Source: Kuschelorhynchus macadamiae
Lineage: Eukaryota; Arthropoda; Insecta; Coleoptera; Curculionidae
Assembly: GCA_030620095.1 (NCBI GenBank)
Contig: JAUTXW010002359.1
Coordinates: 3,701,501 to 3,765,500 of the forward strand
Direction of reading: 5' to 3'
DNA length: 64,000 nt
A model generated the notes under the pieces. The model did not search any database and was not told where the DNA came from. It worked only from the letters and a program-made list of their open reading frames with translations. The translations under genes were made by a program, and so were the position numbers. Below are positions 45,345-55,989 of this stretch, one piece after another; positions within the stretch are counted from its first letter, which is position 1; each line of letters starts with the position of its first letter.

Positions 45345-46545
45345 AAACTGCTGAGACTTCGAAGTGCACCAAGGAAATTTTTACTGAAAATTCAAAATGA
45401 AATATTTTCAATACAGATGAAAATTTTGAGTTGCGGTTTTCGACTTTTGTTTGATCAAAATCCATAGTATACAGCCCGATAAGGGCAGCCTCAGGACACC
45501 ATAGCACCCGTCTTATACAGGGGGTTATATAAGACCCGGTCATTTTTTTAAAAGTTTGTTCGACCAGAATTCTTACTATGGAAGGTTTCTTTTTCTCTGT
45601 GACACCAAAATAATCTAGAGATAGGTACGAAAAACAATTTCTAGCTACTTGGAAATTTTTTATTCGTTTCCGACATAGGGGTTTTTTTCGAAAAATTTAT
45701 TTATTAAAATAATCTGCTGAACAAAGCCCACTTGTGGTAATCAAAGGTATATATATCAGATTCTGAACAAGGTTGGTACCCTTAAATTTTTCAAAATGAA
45801 TATTGTATACAGGTTTCACTAAAAACTAAAAGGTGAACGTTAAATATTGATTTGTAGGGTTTGGTTTTTTATCAATCTTGAATTCGATGTTGTTTCGGAT
45901 GCCAGTTTTAGTAATAATGGACATTTTTACCGAAACAGTTTTTTTCACTTGATATTTGCTCTAGTTTTTTCAGAAATTACCTTTAATTTAAAACAGATCC
46001 TTAAAAAAAAACGAAAAATCGCCTTTTATTATTGATATAAATCTCTTTTTTTTGCCAATAAAATACAGTTTTTCATGTTATTTTTATTTATATAGACGTA
46101 TTTAAATTGTTTACCTATCATTTCGAATTAACTGAGAATATACTACAGTGAGTAACAAAGGTCTGGAACACTACCTAACTTCGTTCAACATTGTTAAAAT
46201 TTAGAATCGGTAGAGTTTTTGGTCCACCCTGTATACAATATTCGTGGTGGAATACTTAAGGGTGCCAACCCTGTTCATATTCTGATAGACCATACTAAAT
46301 CTGATTGTCATAAGTGGCATTTTTAAAAAAATCGATTTTTCAAAAAAACCCTGTCGAATAAACTTTTCAAAACTTTTCAAAAGTCTTATATAACACCCTG
46401 TATAAAACGGTTGCAATGGAGTCTTGGGGTTGTTCTTATCGAGCTGGATATACAAAGGCCGAAAACTGTAACTTAAAATCGTTATCCGTATTAGAAATAT
46501 ATCATTTTGAATTTCCTTGGTACATTTCGAAGTTCCAGCGGTGTA
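45345..46545. mobile_element. Foldback element D with arms of about 350-480 bp
   Basis: Left arm 45,345-45,830 mirrors right arm 46,195-46,545: ACTTCGAAGTGCACCAAGGA / (inverted) ACTTCGAAATGTACCAAGGA; TTATACAGGGGGTTATATAA / TTATACAGGGTGTTATATAA; GTTGGTACCCTTAA / GTTGGCACCCTTAA; AATATTGTATACAGG on both. Centre about 365 bp, no transposase. Inside each arm the ACAGGG(T/G)G terminus-like motif again lies well away from the outer end. A 14-bp TTAGAATCGGTAG-side border was not resolved to a target duplication. Confidence 0.7.
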
Positions 46546-46732
46546 TGTTATTTTCTTCTAACATGAGCGTGTTTCTGCTTTATTAGATCGACGACATTTT
46601 ACCTGTCAAAATAACATTTAACTAGGCAACGGTTTAGTATTGTAATAAGCTAACATAGAACGAAAACTTTCACGGCTGTTGTCAATTAAGAAATCATGGT
46701 TCTTGGGATAAGACCGTGTCAAAATGAAATGA

Positions 46733-46777
46733 CTTTCCGACGTTTCGCCCTCGAGTTCAAGAGGCATCTTCAGGGAT
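46733..46777 (-). ncRNA. Hammerhead-like ribozyme at the PLE 3' end
   Basis: On the - strand: TCC, CTGAAGA (core with N7 = A, 46,767-46,773), GCCTC...GAGGGC as stem II, GAAA (46,743-46,746), then ACGT as a 2-bp self-complementary stem III with GUC as cleavage triplet, and GGA pairing with TCC as a short stem I. One extra T lies between CTGAAGA and stem II, so the fit is not canonical. Minimal type I hammerheads are known in PLEs. Confidence 0.5.
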
Positions 46778-46884
46778 CTTTACTTCACGACATCGTAACA
46801 GTGAATAAGCTAGGAGAAATCCAGGCCGGTTATTTATAGGCGGCCTATGTTTGCCGAACCGTGACTCGGTGTACCAATCGGTTT

Positions 46885-47345
46885 CTACGTATGATGTAGA
46901 CTGAAGCCTGTATTTCCATTAAAATTGTTAAAACGCTTATAAATTTCAATAGATTCTCTAATTTTCCGTTTATAGAATCCCGAAACCGATACAAGAACTT
47001 TGGTTTCTTTTACATTTATGAGATGCCCAGTGAAATGTTGGCATTCTGATAGAGCAGATTGTTTCTTTCTGATATATCGTTCATGTTCCTTAAGCCTAGT
47101 CGATACGGATCGTCCAGTTTCTCCTATATAGACATCACCACAGGAACAAGGAATTGCATATACTGCTCCCGTTTGGAAAGGAATAATGTCCTTTGACGAT
47201 GGCAAGCATTGTCCAAGTTTCTTGTTTGTTTTGAAGATTGTACATACGTTGAACCAGCGAAGTAACCTTGCAATCTTGTCTGTGGTTATGTGTATAAATG
47301 GAAGTAGTGGAGGAGGAATATTATATTTTCTAATTGACCGTCTAA
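46885..47345 (-). pseudogene. PLE C-terminal GIY-YIG endonuclease region
   Basis: Open for 180 codons including the end repeat; element-specific coding starts at about DIRRSIRKYN near 47,345. ARLLRWFNVCTIFKTNKKLG is the RT-to-endonuclease connector; GAVYAIPCSCGDVYIGETGR is the GIY-YIG core (VYxIPCxCG-xYIG), followed by Arg in VSTRLKEHERYI and by ALSECQHFTGHLIN. The Cys pair before the core fits the CCHH zinc finger typical of PLEs. The RT is missing, so this 5'-truncated copy is non-autonomous, although its endonuclease frame is undamaged. Confidence 0.85.
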
Positions 47346-47390
47346 TATCCTGAAGATGCCTCGTGCAATCGAAGGCGAAACGTCGGAAAT
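47346..47390 (+). ncRNA. Inverted hammerhead-like copy at the PLE 5' junction
   Basis: TCCTGAAGATGCC (core 47,350-47,356), loop, GGCGAAAC (GAAA 47,377-47,380), GTCGGA: same arrangement as at 46,733 but antisense to the GIY-YIG coding. It extends the open frame upstream (FAFDCTRHLQ), which is why that frame begins at 47,427. Confidence 0.45.
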
Positions 47391-47435
47391 TGATTTTATT
47401 TTGGCACGGTCTAATCCCAAGAACCATGATTTCTC

Positions 47436-48425
47436 AACTGTAATAAGCTATTTACCGGCGGTAAATGAATCCGGCAGGTAGTAATTTACCGGACAGGATT
47501 AAATAAATAATAGTTTAAGGATTTTCTGTTAATGTAATTTTTATCCAAACATAAAATTTATTGGAAAACAAATTATTTTTGTGTGAGATTTTTTTATATT
47601 ATTAATAATATGTTTTGAAAATATAAGACATACTAAGTCAATTTATTAATTCTATATTAATTTGGGTAAACAAAATTCCCAAGGAAGAACACCATAAGTT
47701 ATGTTACTGTATATAGTAGAAAATATTCTTTTCCAAAGTTAGTCAATAGGTTGACTTACTATATAGACTTACTATATACTAAATAGTTTTGTTAGTAGAA
47801 GTTTTGAAAATTGAACGGATTCGCTGGGATTCTGGGCAATTTCAACAATAATTATGAGAAAGTTCCAATTTCACTTTAAAATTTCTGGTTATAACCAGGT
47901 TTCATGAGCTTAACATTATTAAGTAATAATAATAATTGTTAACTCCATTAAAATTGTGTGCAACTGTTTCCTCGCAATTCGTGTAAGAATCATACAAACT
48001 TGAATTTAAATTTGGCATCGAGACTGCGCGAATGGCAGCATGTCACCAATACACCTCAATGCTAATCTAGAGGCTGAGGTCAGGTGTAGCTAAATATTCC
48101 TTTTAAGACAGTTAAGAAATCTTTATGGAGCCCTTGGCGATACATGGGATCTTTCCCTAAAGAAGCTTACTTACTAAAGACTAATCTAAATTTGGTTCCA
48201 TCGCTATTATCTTTTGTCTTTGTTAATGTATATACGTTTAGTTGTCGCACAATCAAAATTAGTATAAAGAAATTTTTAATTTGAACAATTATGCGTTTTA
48301 GCCACAATTATGGATTATATCTAAATAACGTCAGTTCGCAACAAAAAGCTGAAGACGCTACTGAATTGAACATAAAAAATTATATAAGACCCAGTTTTCA
48401 CTTTTTCGATAAATTAAAACTTAAC
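47436..48425. other. No gene recognised
   Basis: AT-rich. A short direct repeat GACTTACTATATA occurs twice around 47,752-47,775. Confidence 0.45.
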
Positions 48426-48429
48426 TGCA

Positions 48430-48600
48430 AAATTTCAAATTTTACCCTGTATGTCACAAAGAGGGCTTTAAAAACTTTGTTTGTCGCATCTTTCGTTTTA
48501 CAAAAAAGTAGCACCGTGCCGTGAAAACCCGAGTGAAAACCGCAATCATCTAACTTTTTAAAGAACAGAGATACTCCGTAAAACCTTCGAAAACTGTATA
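48430..48600 (-). repeat. End fragment of element C family
   Basis: TACCCTGTATGTCACAAAGA, CATCTTTCGTTTTACAAAAA, AGTAGCACCGTGCCGTGAAA, AGATACTCCGTAAAACCTTC parallel 41,800-41,910. Confidence 0.55.
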
Positions 48601-48926
48601 TTTAGGTAACAAGCTTAACACATATATAAAAAATTACACATATCAAAGTATTTTTCAGGACTTAACATCCTAGTTATTCTAATTAAAATTTTATTTCAAG
48701 AAAACTAGTTTAAATCTTACTATTTTTTTAAAGGACTAATTATTAACCAATTTTTTTTACCATCCTGTATCTGGAAAACAAACATCAAAAAACTAAATTA
48801 TTATGATTATTTTATATCTGTAGATACACTATTGCTATTAGATTTTTTACACATATTTTTGAATAGAATAATATTATAATTAACAAGGCGATTGTTTTTT
48901 TGATTCGCGATATAAAACGTTCAAAA

Positions 48927-48986
48927 TGCAAAAGAGTTTAAAAGAATGCAAAAGAGTTTAAAAGATTGCAAAAGAGTTTAAAAGAA
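48927..48986 (+). repeat. Minisatellite, 20-bp unit, 3 copies
   Basis: TGCAAAAGAGTTTAAAAGAA three times head to tail; the middle copy ends in AT instead of AA. Confidence 0.97.
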
Positions 48987-49812
48987 ACCATGTAGTAAAA
49001 TGTTATATATAGTTTTTTACTTAAGCCTTATATTAGGCATAAATGTTACCTTACGCTATAAAACTAGTAATTTTTGAACCGTCAAATACTATTATGAAAC
49101 TAAACTGATCAACAAAAATTCGTTAATTTAAATTATTAGTATTAAGAGCATGTGGCGATATTCATGTAAGTATCAATATATATAAAGAAGTATTAATAGC
49201 AAATTAAATAAACGTAGGGTATCTAGAATTGATGCTTACCGTCTCTTTACTTTATTCAAAAATGCCTTTCACTCACCTGAAATAAAAATGCATTAATCAG
49301 TTAAGTTATCAATAAAAATACACTAAACTTAGTATTTAAACCAAAAATTTAAAAATTAGCAACAGCGAAATGTGATCCAATTTAGTTCCGCACATAGTCA
49401 TTTAGTAACACATATATAAAGTGCGGGACACGAAAGAAAACCGGGGGGAGTCAATCGTTTTAGGAAGGTCGGCCAAGAAATGTGGTGTCCCATCGTTCTT
49501 TAAATAATCTGGCACTCCTTTTTGACTATACGCACTTCAGATAATTAAAAAATGTAACTATGATTAATGAACCTTTATCTATGTTTGTCTGTTTTCGTGT
49601 ACCTCACTTTTTTATCGTTTTTGTGTTGCAAAAACAGCCAACTTTCGAATTTTAAAATGATTTCATTTTGATTTTTCTTGATCGACTTACCTATAAATAT
49701 ATTTTTTCTTGAGTACTGTGATTAACGGTTCCCGGGCTACGGCCTACGTTCACTATTATTGGACCACCCGGTATAGTGATACACGATTTACAAGTCCAGA
49801 TTTACAAGGACA

Positions 49813-50550
49813 GCCAGCATCAGATCCAGTGAACGAGATTTATCAAAATTTAATTTATGCAGTTCGACTTTGGGCTACTCGGGTATGCCAAAAGTGGCCG
49901 TCTGTCTCCGTTTCTCATATTACTTTATACAGGGGCCGTTATTGTGAAGTACTATAAAGGGCGTTTCCTAATTGCGTGCTAATGTTAAAGGGAGTGTTTT
50001 TATGTCCTAAAAGTCTTAACTTTTGAGATACAGGATGGTAAAGTTTAAAAAGAAAATTTTTTTTTTCATCCCAATTCTGATGCTATTGTAGATAACTGCC
50101 TGAAATTTTATACACGTCTTCTATGCATTGAAGGGCATATGAATTTTCCCAGGTTAATTACATATGCACGCCACTGGTAGAAATTTCAAAATTTTATTAA
50201 AATTAATAAAAAATGCTCTTTTATGCATAAAAGGTTTGTATCAAATTTCACACAGTTATTTATCTGGAGTAGCATCAGAATTAGGATTTTTTTAAAACCG
50301 TGTATCTCCAAGGTTAAGACTTTTAGGTTCATATTAAACTTTTTTCTTAAAAAGGTCCAAGATTCACCCCCCTTTAACATCAGCACGCAATTAGGAAACG
50401 CCCTGTATAGTACTTCACAATGACGCCCCCTGTACAAAGTAATATGACAGACGGAGACAAACGGTCACTTTTGGCATACCCGAATAGCCCAAAGTCGAAC
50501 GGTATAAGTTAAATTTTTGATAAATCTTGTTCACTGGAATCAGTGCTGGC
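49813..50550. mobile_element. Foldback element E, arms about 305 bp
   Basis: Left arm 49,813-50,118 and right arm 50,234-50,550 are close inverted copies: GCCAGCATCAGATCCAGTGA / GCCAGCACTGATTCCAGTGA; GGGTATGCCAAAAGTG on both; GTGAAGTACTATA(A/C)AGGGCG; TTTCCTAATTGCGTGCT on both. The loop is about 115 bp. No coding role; frames at 49,709-49,957 and 50,186-50,437 are arm by-products. A transcript would fold into a long hairpin. Confidence 0.85.
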
Positions 50551-50764
50551 TCCCCTACTATAACGACATTGATGTGTTAATTTTGGAAAAATATTAGTTC
50601 TGTACTTTTTCAAATATTAATTGCAATATTAGATATTTTTTGACAAGTAAAAGCCGATTTAAGGTTTTATACAAGTACGGAAAATCTATTTTGTTCTTTA
50701 TAGCACGAAGTAGGGGTTTGCAGGTCGAAACCTTCTTCAAGTTTATATAAAAATCCTCTATTGT

Positions 50765-51040
50765 TCATCGAATTACTTGAAAATCACCATCGTCAATTTT
50801 ATCTTTGTATGATAATCGGGGTCTTTTTTTACCAGGAGAGTTTAAAGGTGAAGTAGAACATGAGCGATCATTATGTTCTCTTTGAATTTTTCTTACACTA
50901 CTTTCCGAAACCACAGTGTAAAATGCAGCGCGTTCTGTTCGATTTTGAATTGGAATAGTCAAACTATTATTTTCAGCTTCTCTAGTACAGGCAACTTCAC
51001 GTGCACCGCTTAGAATTGTTTTTCCTCTTTTGCTTCCATC
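50765..51040 (-). pseudogene. Transposase N-terminus of element L
   Basis: On the - strand: GKTILSGAREVACTREAENN (about 50,970-51,030), LTIPIQNRTERAAFYTVVSE, SSVRKIQREHNDRSCSTSPL, GKKRPRLSYKDKIDDGDFQV. A helix-turn-helix (ERAAF-TVVSESSVRKI) followed by a basic linker, the N-terminal layout of a Tc1-like transposase class whose C-terminal part is represented at 58,790-59,175. The DDE catalytic part is missing here, probably lost where foldback E and deletions occurred. A start-proximal frameshift separates the upstream ATG (51,041) from this frame. Confidence 0.75.
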
Positions 51041-51499
51041 GTTACTTCGAAATCATAATTCAAATTCAACGCAACGCATTTATATAGAAATGAAAACAAA
51101 TGCTCGAAATGTATAGGCACCACTGGAAAAAGCTAGAACCTTCTAGCGGCAAGTGCATGGAGACTCTAGACACATCCCAATTTCAAGTGGACCAGTGCGA
51201 AATTTACTAAATCCTCGATTAATTTTCCGTACCGCTTAGCTGGTGCACTTTATAGGTGAAGCGGCAAACTATTACAACGAATAAAATAACATAAAATTTA
51301 TTTGCGTACACAAAGTTTACTTTTCCGCTTGCTTAAGACTATAAACCTTTATTTTAAGGACCGCCCGGTTTTCTTTCGTGTCCGGCACTTTACTGTCTTT
51401 TCAAAGATTTTACTAGTTTCTTTCTATACCGCATTTGGTTTTTCGGCATAATTAAAAATAAATATCTGATATATTACACCTGATCGTATATACATCTGA

Positions 51500-52030
51500 T
51501 TTTTTGTTAAAATTTGAAATTAGTTGTATAAAGTAAGAAAGCGTCACCTTAAATTTGTACCACACTTTTTCTAGGTTATTTCTATATATCACTTAATTCT
51601 GGCAGAAAATTTCAAATCAATCTAATAACCAGTTCTTTCAGGCTGATTTTTTAAATATTTTATTAGGACGCCATTTTTTTCCCATCTTGGATTCGTACTA
51701 AAATGTTACCCATTCAATCCTATATAACATTTGATTTTTGTGCAAAATTTGAGGCGACCTAAATTGGATAGTTAAATTCTAGATAGAATTTTTTGTTTTT
51801 AGAAATTCGCAAGGCCTACATTTTCTTCCGCCTATTGAATTTTTACCAAAATTTTGCCAAGTCGTCCCCATATGACCCTTAATTTTTGACCGAAATTTGA
51901 AGTAAATCGGGTAAGTAGTTTTTAGCTAGGCTCCGATTTGTCAGATAGACAGACTAACAAAATTAAGAAACATGTTTTGGCTCTTGGAGAGATTAGGAAT
52001 TTTTAATTTTCTCACTTTTCTGCGAAAAAA
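51500..52030 (-). repeat. Repeat Z block 6
   Basis: Inverted orientation: TTCAGGCTGATTTTTTAAAT, TTTTACCAAAATTTTGCCAA, GTCCCCATATGACCCTTAAT, GTTTTTAGCTAGGC, CAGATAGACAGACTAAC, AAACATGTTTTGGCTCTTGG. Confidence 0.75.
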
Positions 52031-52034
52031 AGCA

Positions 52035-52775
52035 TAACAAATGGTTATAACTTTGTAAGGCGCTATATGGTTATAAACGTCTACTTTCACTTTAATTATG
52101 TTAAAATTGCATGTAGAACAGACAACTGGAGTATATTATTATATAATATACACTTTTTTAACTTAATTTTTTAATGAACTAATGTTAAAAATGTATCAAC
52201 AAAATATGTTGATGTTATTCAACTAAAAAAATTCTTTGATAGTTCATTAATCGGTCATTTTCTTGTATTCAAGAAGCAATGTTGCCAAATTTAATTTCAT
52301 TTTATCAGCGAAGAATTCATTGCTGTTTATTAGGTTTGTTAATATTTTTTTGCATAGTTGAATCGTTGTCATTAAGAGCTCAATGTGAAACAGTTGGTAA
52401 ATCGGTACGGGTTATCACCGGGTTCGGCGCCGAAGGCATCATCGTTAAAGCCATAACATAAAAAACGGTATAGCTTAATTAATCACCGGCAGCGAATTTA
52501 AGTTAAGTTTACAATATTTTCATCATAAATCGGGAAATCTAAGGGAATTTAACAACACTGTAAGTGTTCTTTTATTGCTATTATCATATTAAGGAGTTTA
52601 TGCACTGCAATGTTTTGAAAATTGTAGGAAATTTGTCAGTTTTTATTTTTTTTTTCGAAAGTGTCAAAAGTGCTTCATCCGCAAATTTTATTTTTTTAAT
52701 CTGTACTATAAGTCATAGGCTTTCATTGAAAATTTGAAAAAATATTAAAATCCGAAATACTTACTGTCAACAAGA
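52035..52775. other. No gene recognised between Z blocks
   Basis: 60-codon frame at 52,279-52,461 has a hydrophobic core but no other support. Confidence 0.45.
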
Positions 52776-52779
52776 TCCC

Positions 52780-53515
52780 ATGAAGATATGTAAAAACCCC
52801 AGAGGATGATTTTTTCACAAATGTTTCATTTGACCGTTATTTTGTTCCGCAATCTTACAATCGCTTCACAATTTTATCAGTTGATCTCTAAATCACACTT
52901 AATATTTGCACATAATTTAAAATCAATCAAATAAATAAATTTTGCAGGCTGATTTTTTAAATATTTTATTGATTCGCTAGTTTGTTTTGCGATCTTGTAT
53001 TCATATCAAAATTTTACTAGTTTATTTGCATGTAATACTTGATTATTGTGCATTATCTGATGTAAATTGGGTAAGTATTTTTTTGTAATTTTTTTTAACG
53101 TTTTTCTAGGCCGTTATTTTGTTCGACCATATTTAATTTTTACTAAAATGTTACCAGGTCATCCCCATAAAACTTTTAATTTTTGAACAAAATTTGAAGT
53201 CAATCGGTTAAATTGTTTTTAGCTGTGCTGCGAACAGACAGCCGAAATACACAGACACAGATAGATCGATGGTATTGAGAAAACATGTTTTTCGGTATCT
53301 AACGAATCAAAATTTGAAATCAATCGGGAAACGAACCAATAGTATTTTTAGACAGACAGACCGACAGGCAGACAGACTGACTGAATTAAGAAAACATATT
53401 CTTTGACATCTAGGGACCCTAAAACGAGAAGATCTCTAGAAACCTGGGAGGCTGATTTTTCTTGCTTACAATACTTCCCTCTTAAGAGAGAGACTATTTT
53501 TTTGCATTTTCCCGG
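52780..53515 (-). repeat. Repeat Z block 7
   Basis: Inverted Z with two head segments, each with a CAGACAGAC-type tract (about 53,228-53,270 and 53,352-53,385), ending in TTACAATACTTCCCTCTTAA, the same terminal motif seen at 60,765-60,795. Confidence 0.75.
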
Positions 53516-54630
53516 AATAATTCTCGTCGCTTAAATAAAATAATATAGCTGGATATAGCACTCATCATAATTATGAAAACTTTTTAATTTTTCTGTTTAA
53601 CATTTTATAGAATGTTTTTTTTGTATCTAAAATCTGCAGAACATAATGTTTAATTAAACTTTTATATAAGTACAAATTATCCCAAAACAGGCGCCCTAAC
53701 AGAAATGCTTGTTTTTTACATGAAGGTCTTTTACAGTGTACTTTTTAACTTAATCATTATAAGGGGTGAGCACAATTTTTAAGAGGGTTTTTTTTGCTAA
53801 AGTCAATAATAAAAAAGTTTTCCAAGCTGTTTTATGTTTGCTTTTTAGTGTTACATTTGTATGTTTAGACTTATAAAAATGTTTGTAATTTTATAATGGA
53901 TGCGGATTTCTTTTAAATTTTTAAATAAGAATTAAACCTAATATTAATATATTTAAGTATTCTGTAGAACATTCTCTATGCACGAGCTGGTCTTAAATCC
54001 ATCGGGTCTCAAAGTCATACATCCCAAGGCATGTTCATACAGCGCAAAGTTTGTACTAGAATGAGTAATATTGTTGTAGGCATTAATGCATAACAATGAC
54101 ATTAAACTAACAACGTCAGCAATTTAAATCTTATTCACACGTACTATTTGGATAAGTTTTGCTAACATAAAAAGCAGTGTGTTCACAGAAAATCTTAATT
54201 TACGCCAGTTAGATTTTGAAGCCACGGATTACTGATACATTATTGGAATTTCAGGTTTTATCTCAGGCTCGTGCAAAAGAATTGTACTTTGTATATCTAG
54301 TAGGAAAAGCTAAATATTTCCAAACGACCATAAAGATTGCCGGTGGAGGAGTAAGCCGAGCCAGGCAATACGGAATTCGAGAATGTGGCCTTTAATACAA
54401 AACTTGCTAATATTTTGAAATAAGATGTGACTAATTTTATTCACAATTAAGGAATGCCATGAAATAATGGTTTTGTACATGGAAACAAAAGCATAATGAA
54501 TTGTCAAACCTGACATTTTTTTGGTATACAAACAACTGTACTGTTGCGCTTTACATCAGTCGAAAAGAAATTTCATAGACAGTAATTCTGCATTTCTGTT
54601 TTTGTCAACTTGTTTCATTGTTTTTATATA
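53516..54630. other. No gene recognised
   Basis: No domain. ATACAGGGTGTAATATGAAA at 54,631 is a further MITE-like end without a partner. Confidence 0.45.
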
Positions 54631-54839
54631 CAGGGTGTAATATGAAACAATGTTTTTTTTTCCAATTTTTGAAACGTATATAGTAAATCGTAGTTTATCA
54701 GATAGACCTACCTTTTGGAGTTATTTTGGCTTTTGATTCGTTGCTCTATCTATATTTTTAAGGGAGGTATAATTTGTAGTATATCATCCATTATTCGCAA
54801 AGAGACCTGTTTCTAAATTAAACAGTAAACAGACGCCAA

Positions 54840-55110
54840 GTCTCGGTCTCAGTCAAAGTCTATAATAACTTAAAACTGGTTACACGTGTTTCGCCCAGTC
54901 GGGCATCATCAGACCTATCCATATCCTAATTACTAACTATATATTTAAATATTTCAACCCAGCTGGCTAAATACTTTAAAGGGTTAAATATATCTATCGC
55001 CTTTACCATAAACCAACTGAAAAGACATTTAGTGACAACGAAAGATAAACCGGAATTTCTATCAAAGTCGAGTGTTTATGCTTTGAGGTATGGAGAGTGC
55101 CCTGCCACCA
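54840..55110 (+). pseudogene. PLE fragment cut in the GIY-YIG core
   Basis: TTKDKPEFLSKSSVYALRYG and ECPA (55,032-55,106) is the beginning of a PLE GIY-YIG domain (S-VYxLxCG-C), stopped exactly where GC-rich hAT-like end sequence starts. Upstream, inverted, is a hammerhead-like motif (54,878-54,915), as in the 46.7-kb copy. Truncated at both sides. Confidence 0.55.
54878..54915 (-). ncRNA. Hammerhead-like ribozyme, near-complete core
   Basis: On the - strand: GGT, CTGATGA (54,906-54,912), T, GCCC-GACT-GGGC as stem II, GAAA (54,889-54,892), then A-CACGTG-T as a palindromic stem III, GUA as cleavage triplet and ACC pairing with GGT. Core bases C3 to A9 and G12 to A15.1 are all present. The extra T before stem II is the same oddity as in the other PLE-associated copies. 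Stem I is only 3 bp as read. Confidence 0.55.
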
Positions 55111-55440
55111 GTGGCTGCTCGCCAGGGGACGCGGGTGAAGCGCCGCTTCACCTACATTTTCCAATCAATTTACTTAAAAATAAAAATATTAAGCATTTTA
55201 TAATCTATATTTTTATTATAAACATGCAATATGTTTTATATAAATTCACATTATTTACTTAATTATACCAATCTATCAAAACTAGCGCGTTGTATACTCA
55301 AAAAATAATAATGACTTAAAAACGTAGCGCGCAGACTCCCCCCGCACGCCTGCTTTCGCGCTTAGATTTGTTTACGGCAGTTGCTATAGCAACGCAGTGG
55401 TGAATATCCGTAAGCCAAATAGAGATGGGAGCGGCATAAA
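55107..55440. mobile_element. hAT-like end sequence
   Basis: CAGTGGCTGCTCGCCAGGGG then ACGCGGGTGAAGCGCCGCTT is GC-rich in an AT-rich setting and looks like a hAT left end. A second GC-rich patch (GACTCCCCCCGCACGCCTGC, 55,333-55,420) may be the right end, but I could not confirm inverted ends or an 8-bp duplication. Confidence 0.4.
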
Positions 55441-55659
55441 TTGCTGCTGCAGGCTCTTCTTATAGAATTAATGTAAATTAGTGCGCTCGGATTATCGGAG
55501 GCGGAAGCCGTTTTGCATCGATCGAATCGAATCGAAATTAATTTTAAGATATAGGTACATAACTGTTTTTAAAGAACTAAAAAATATATTTAAAATCTTA
55601 TAAATTCATATTGTTTCCCCTAAATATTAAAATACTCTCCAAAGCTATGGATAATTAAC

Positions 55660-55983
55660 ATCGAATTCAACGCAACGCATTTACATAGAAATGAAAACAA
55701 ATGCTCGAAATGTATAGGCGCCACTGGAAATAGCTAGAACCTTCTAGCGGCAACTGCATGGAGACTCTAGTCACATCCCAATTACCAGTGCGAAATTTAC
55801 TAAATCCTCGATTAATTTTCCGTACCGCTTAGCTGGCGCACTTTATAGGTGAAGCCGCAAACTATTACAACAAATAAAATAACATAAAATTTATTTGCGT
55901 ACACAAATTTTACTTTTCCCCTTGCTTAAGACTATGAACCTTTATTTTAAGGACCGCCCGGTTTTCTTTCGTGTCCCGTACTT
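55660..55983 (-). mobile_element. Truncated copy of element L (right end)
   Basis: Parallels 51,064-51,390 with about one mismatch in fifteen bases or fewer: AACGCAACGCATTTA, ATGCTCGAAATGTATAGGC, ACCTTCTAGCGGCAA, TCCTCGATTAATTTTCCGTA, GGACCGCCCGGTTTTCTTTC, then TA at 55,984. Carries no transposase. Confidence 0.9.
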
Positions 55984-55989
55984 TAATTC

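Larger units (their letters stand above)
46690..47435 (-). mobile_element. 5'-truncated Penelope-like element with inverted ends
   Basis: The two ends are inverted copies: CATGGTTCTTGGGATAAGAC ... TTCCGACGTTTCGCC on the left and GGCGAAACGTCGGAA ... GGTCTAATCCCAAGAACCAT on the right. Between them lies GIY-YIG coding on the - strand. Such a short copy, with the 3' end repeated in inverted form at the 5' junction, is a known product of PLE retrotransposition. Confidence 0.8.
49419..51390 (-). mobile_element. Tc1/mariner-superfamily element L, interrupted by a foldback
   Basis: Left end AAGTGCGGGACACGAAAGAA and right end, inverted, AAGTGCCGGACACGAAAGAA, each flanked by TA (49,417-49,418; 51,391-51,392). 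The transposase N-terminus lies on the - strand near the right end. The left two fifths hold foldback E. A separate truncated copy of the right 325 bp is at 55,660-55,983. Confidence 0.75.

Noticed and set aside
49709..50437. Three open frames of 66-83 codons on both strands
   Set aside because: They are in the inverted arms of foldback E and mirror each other.
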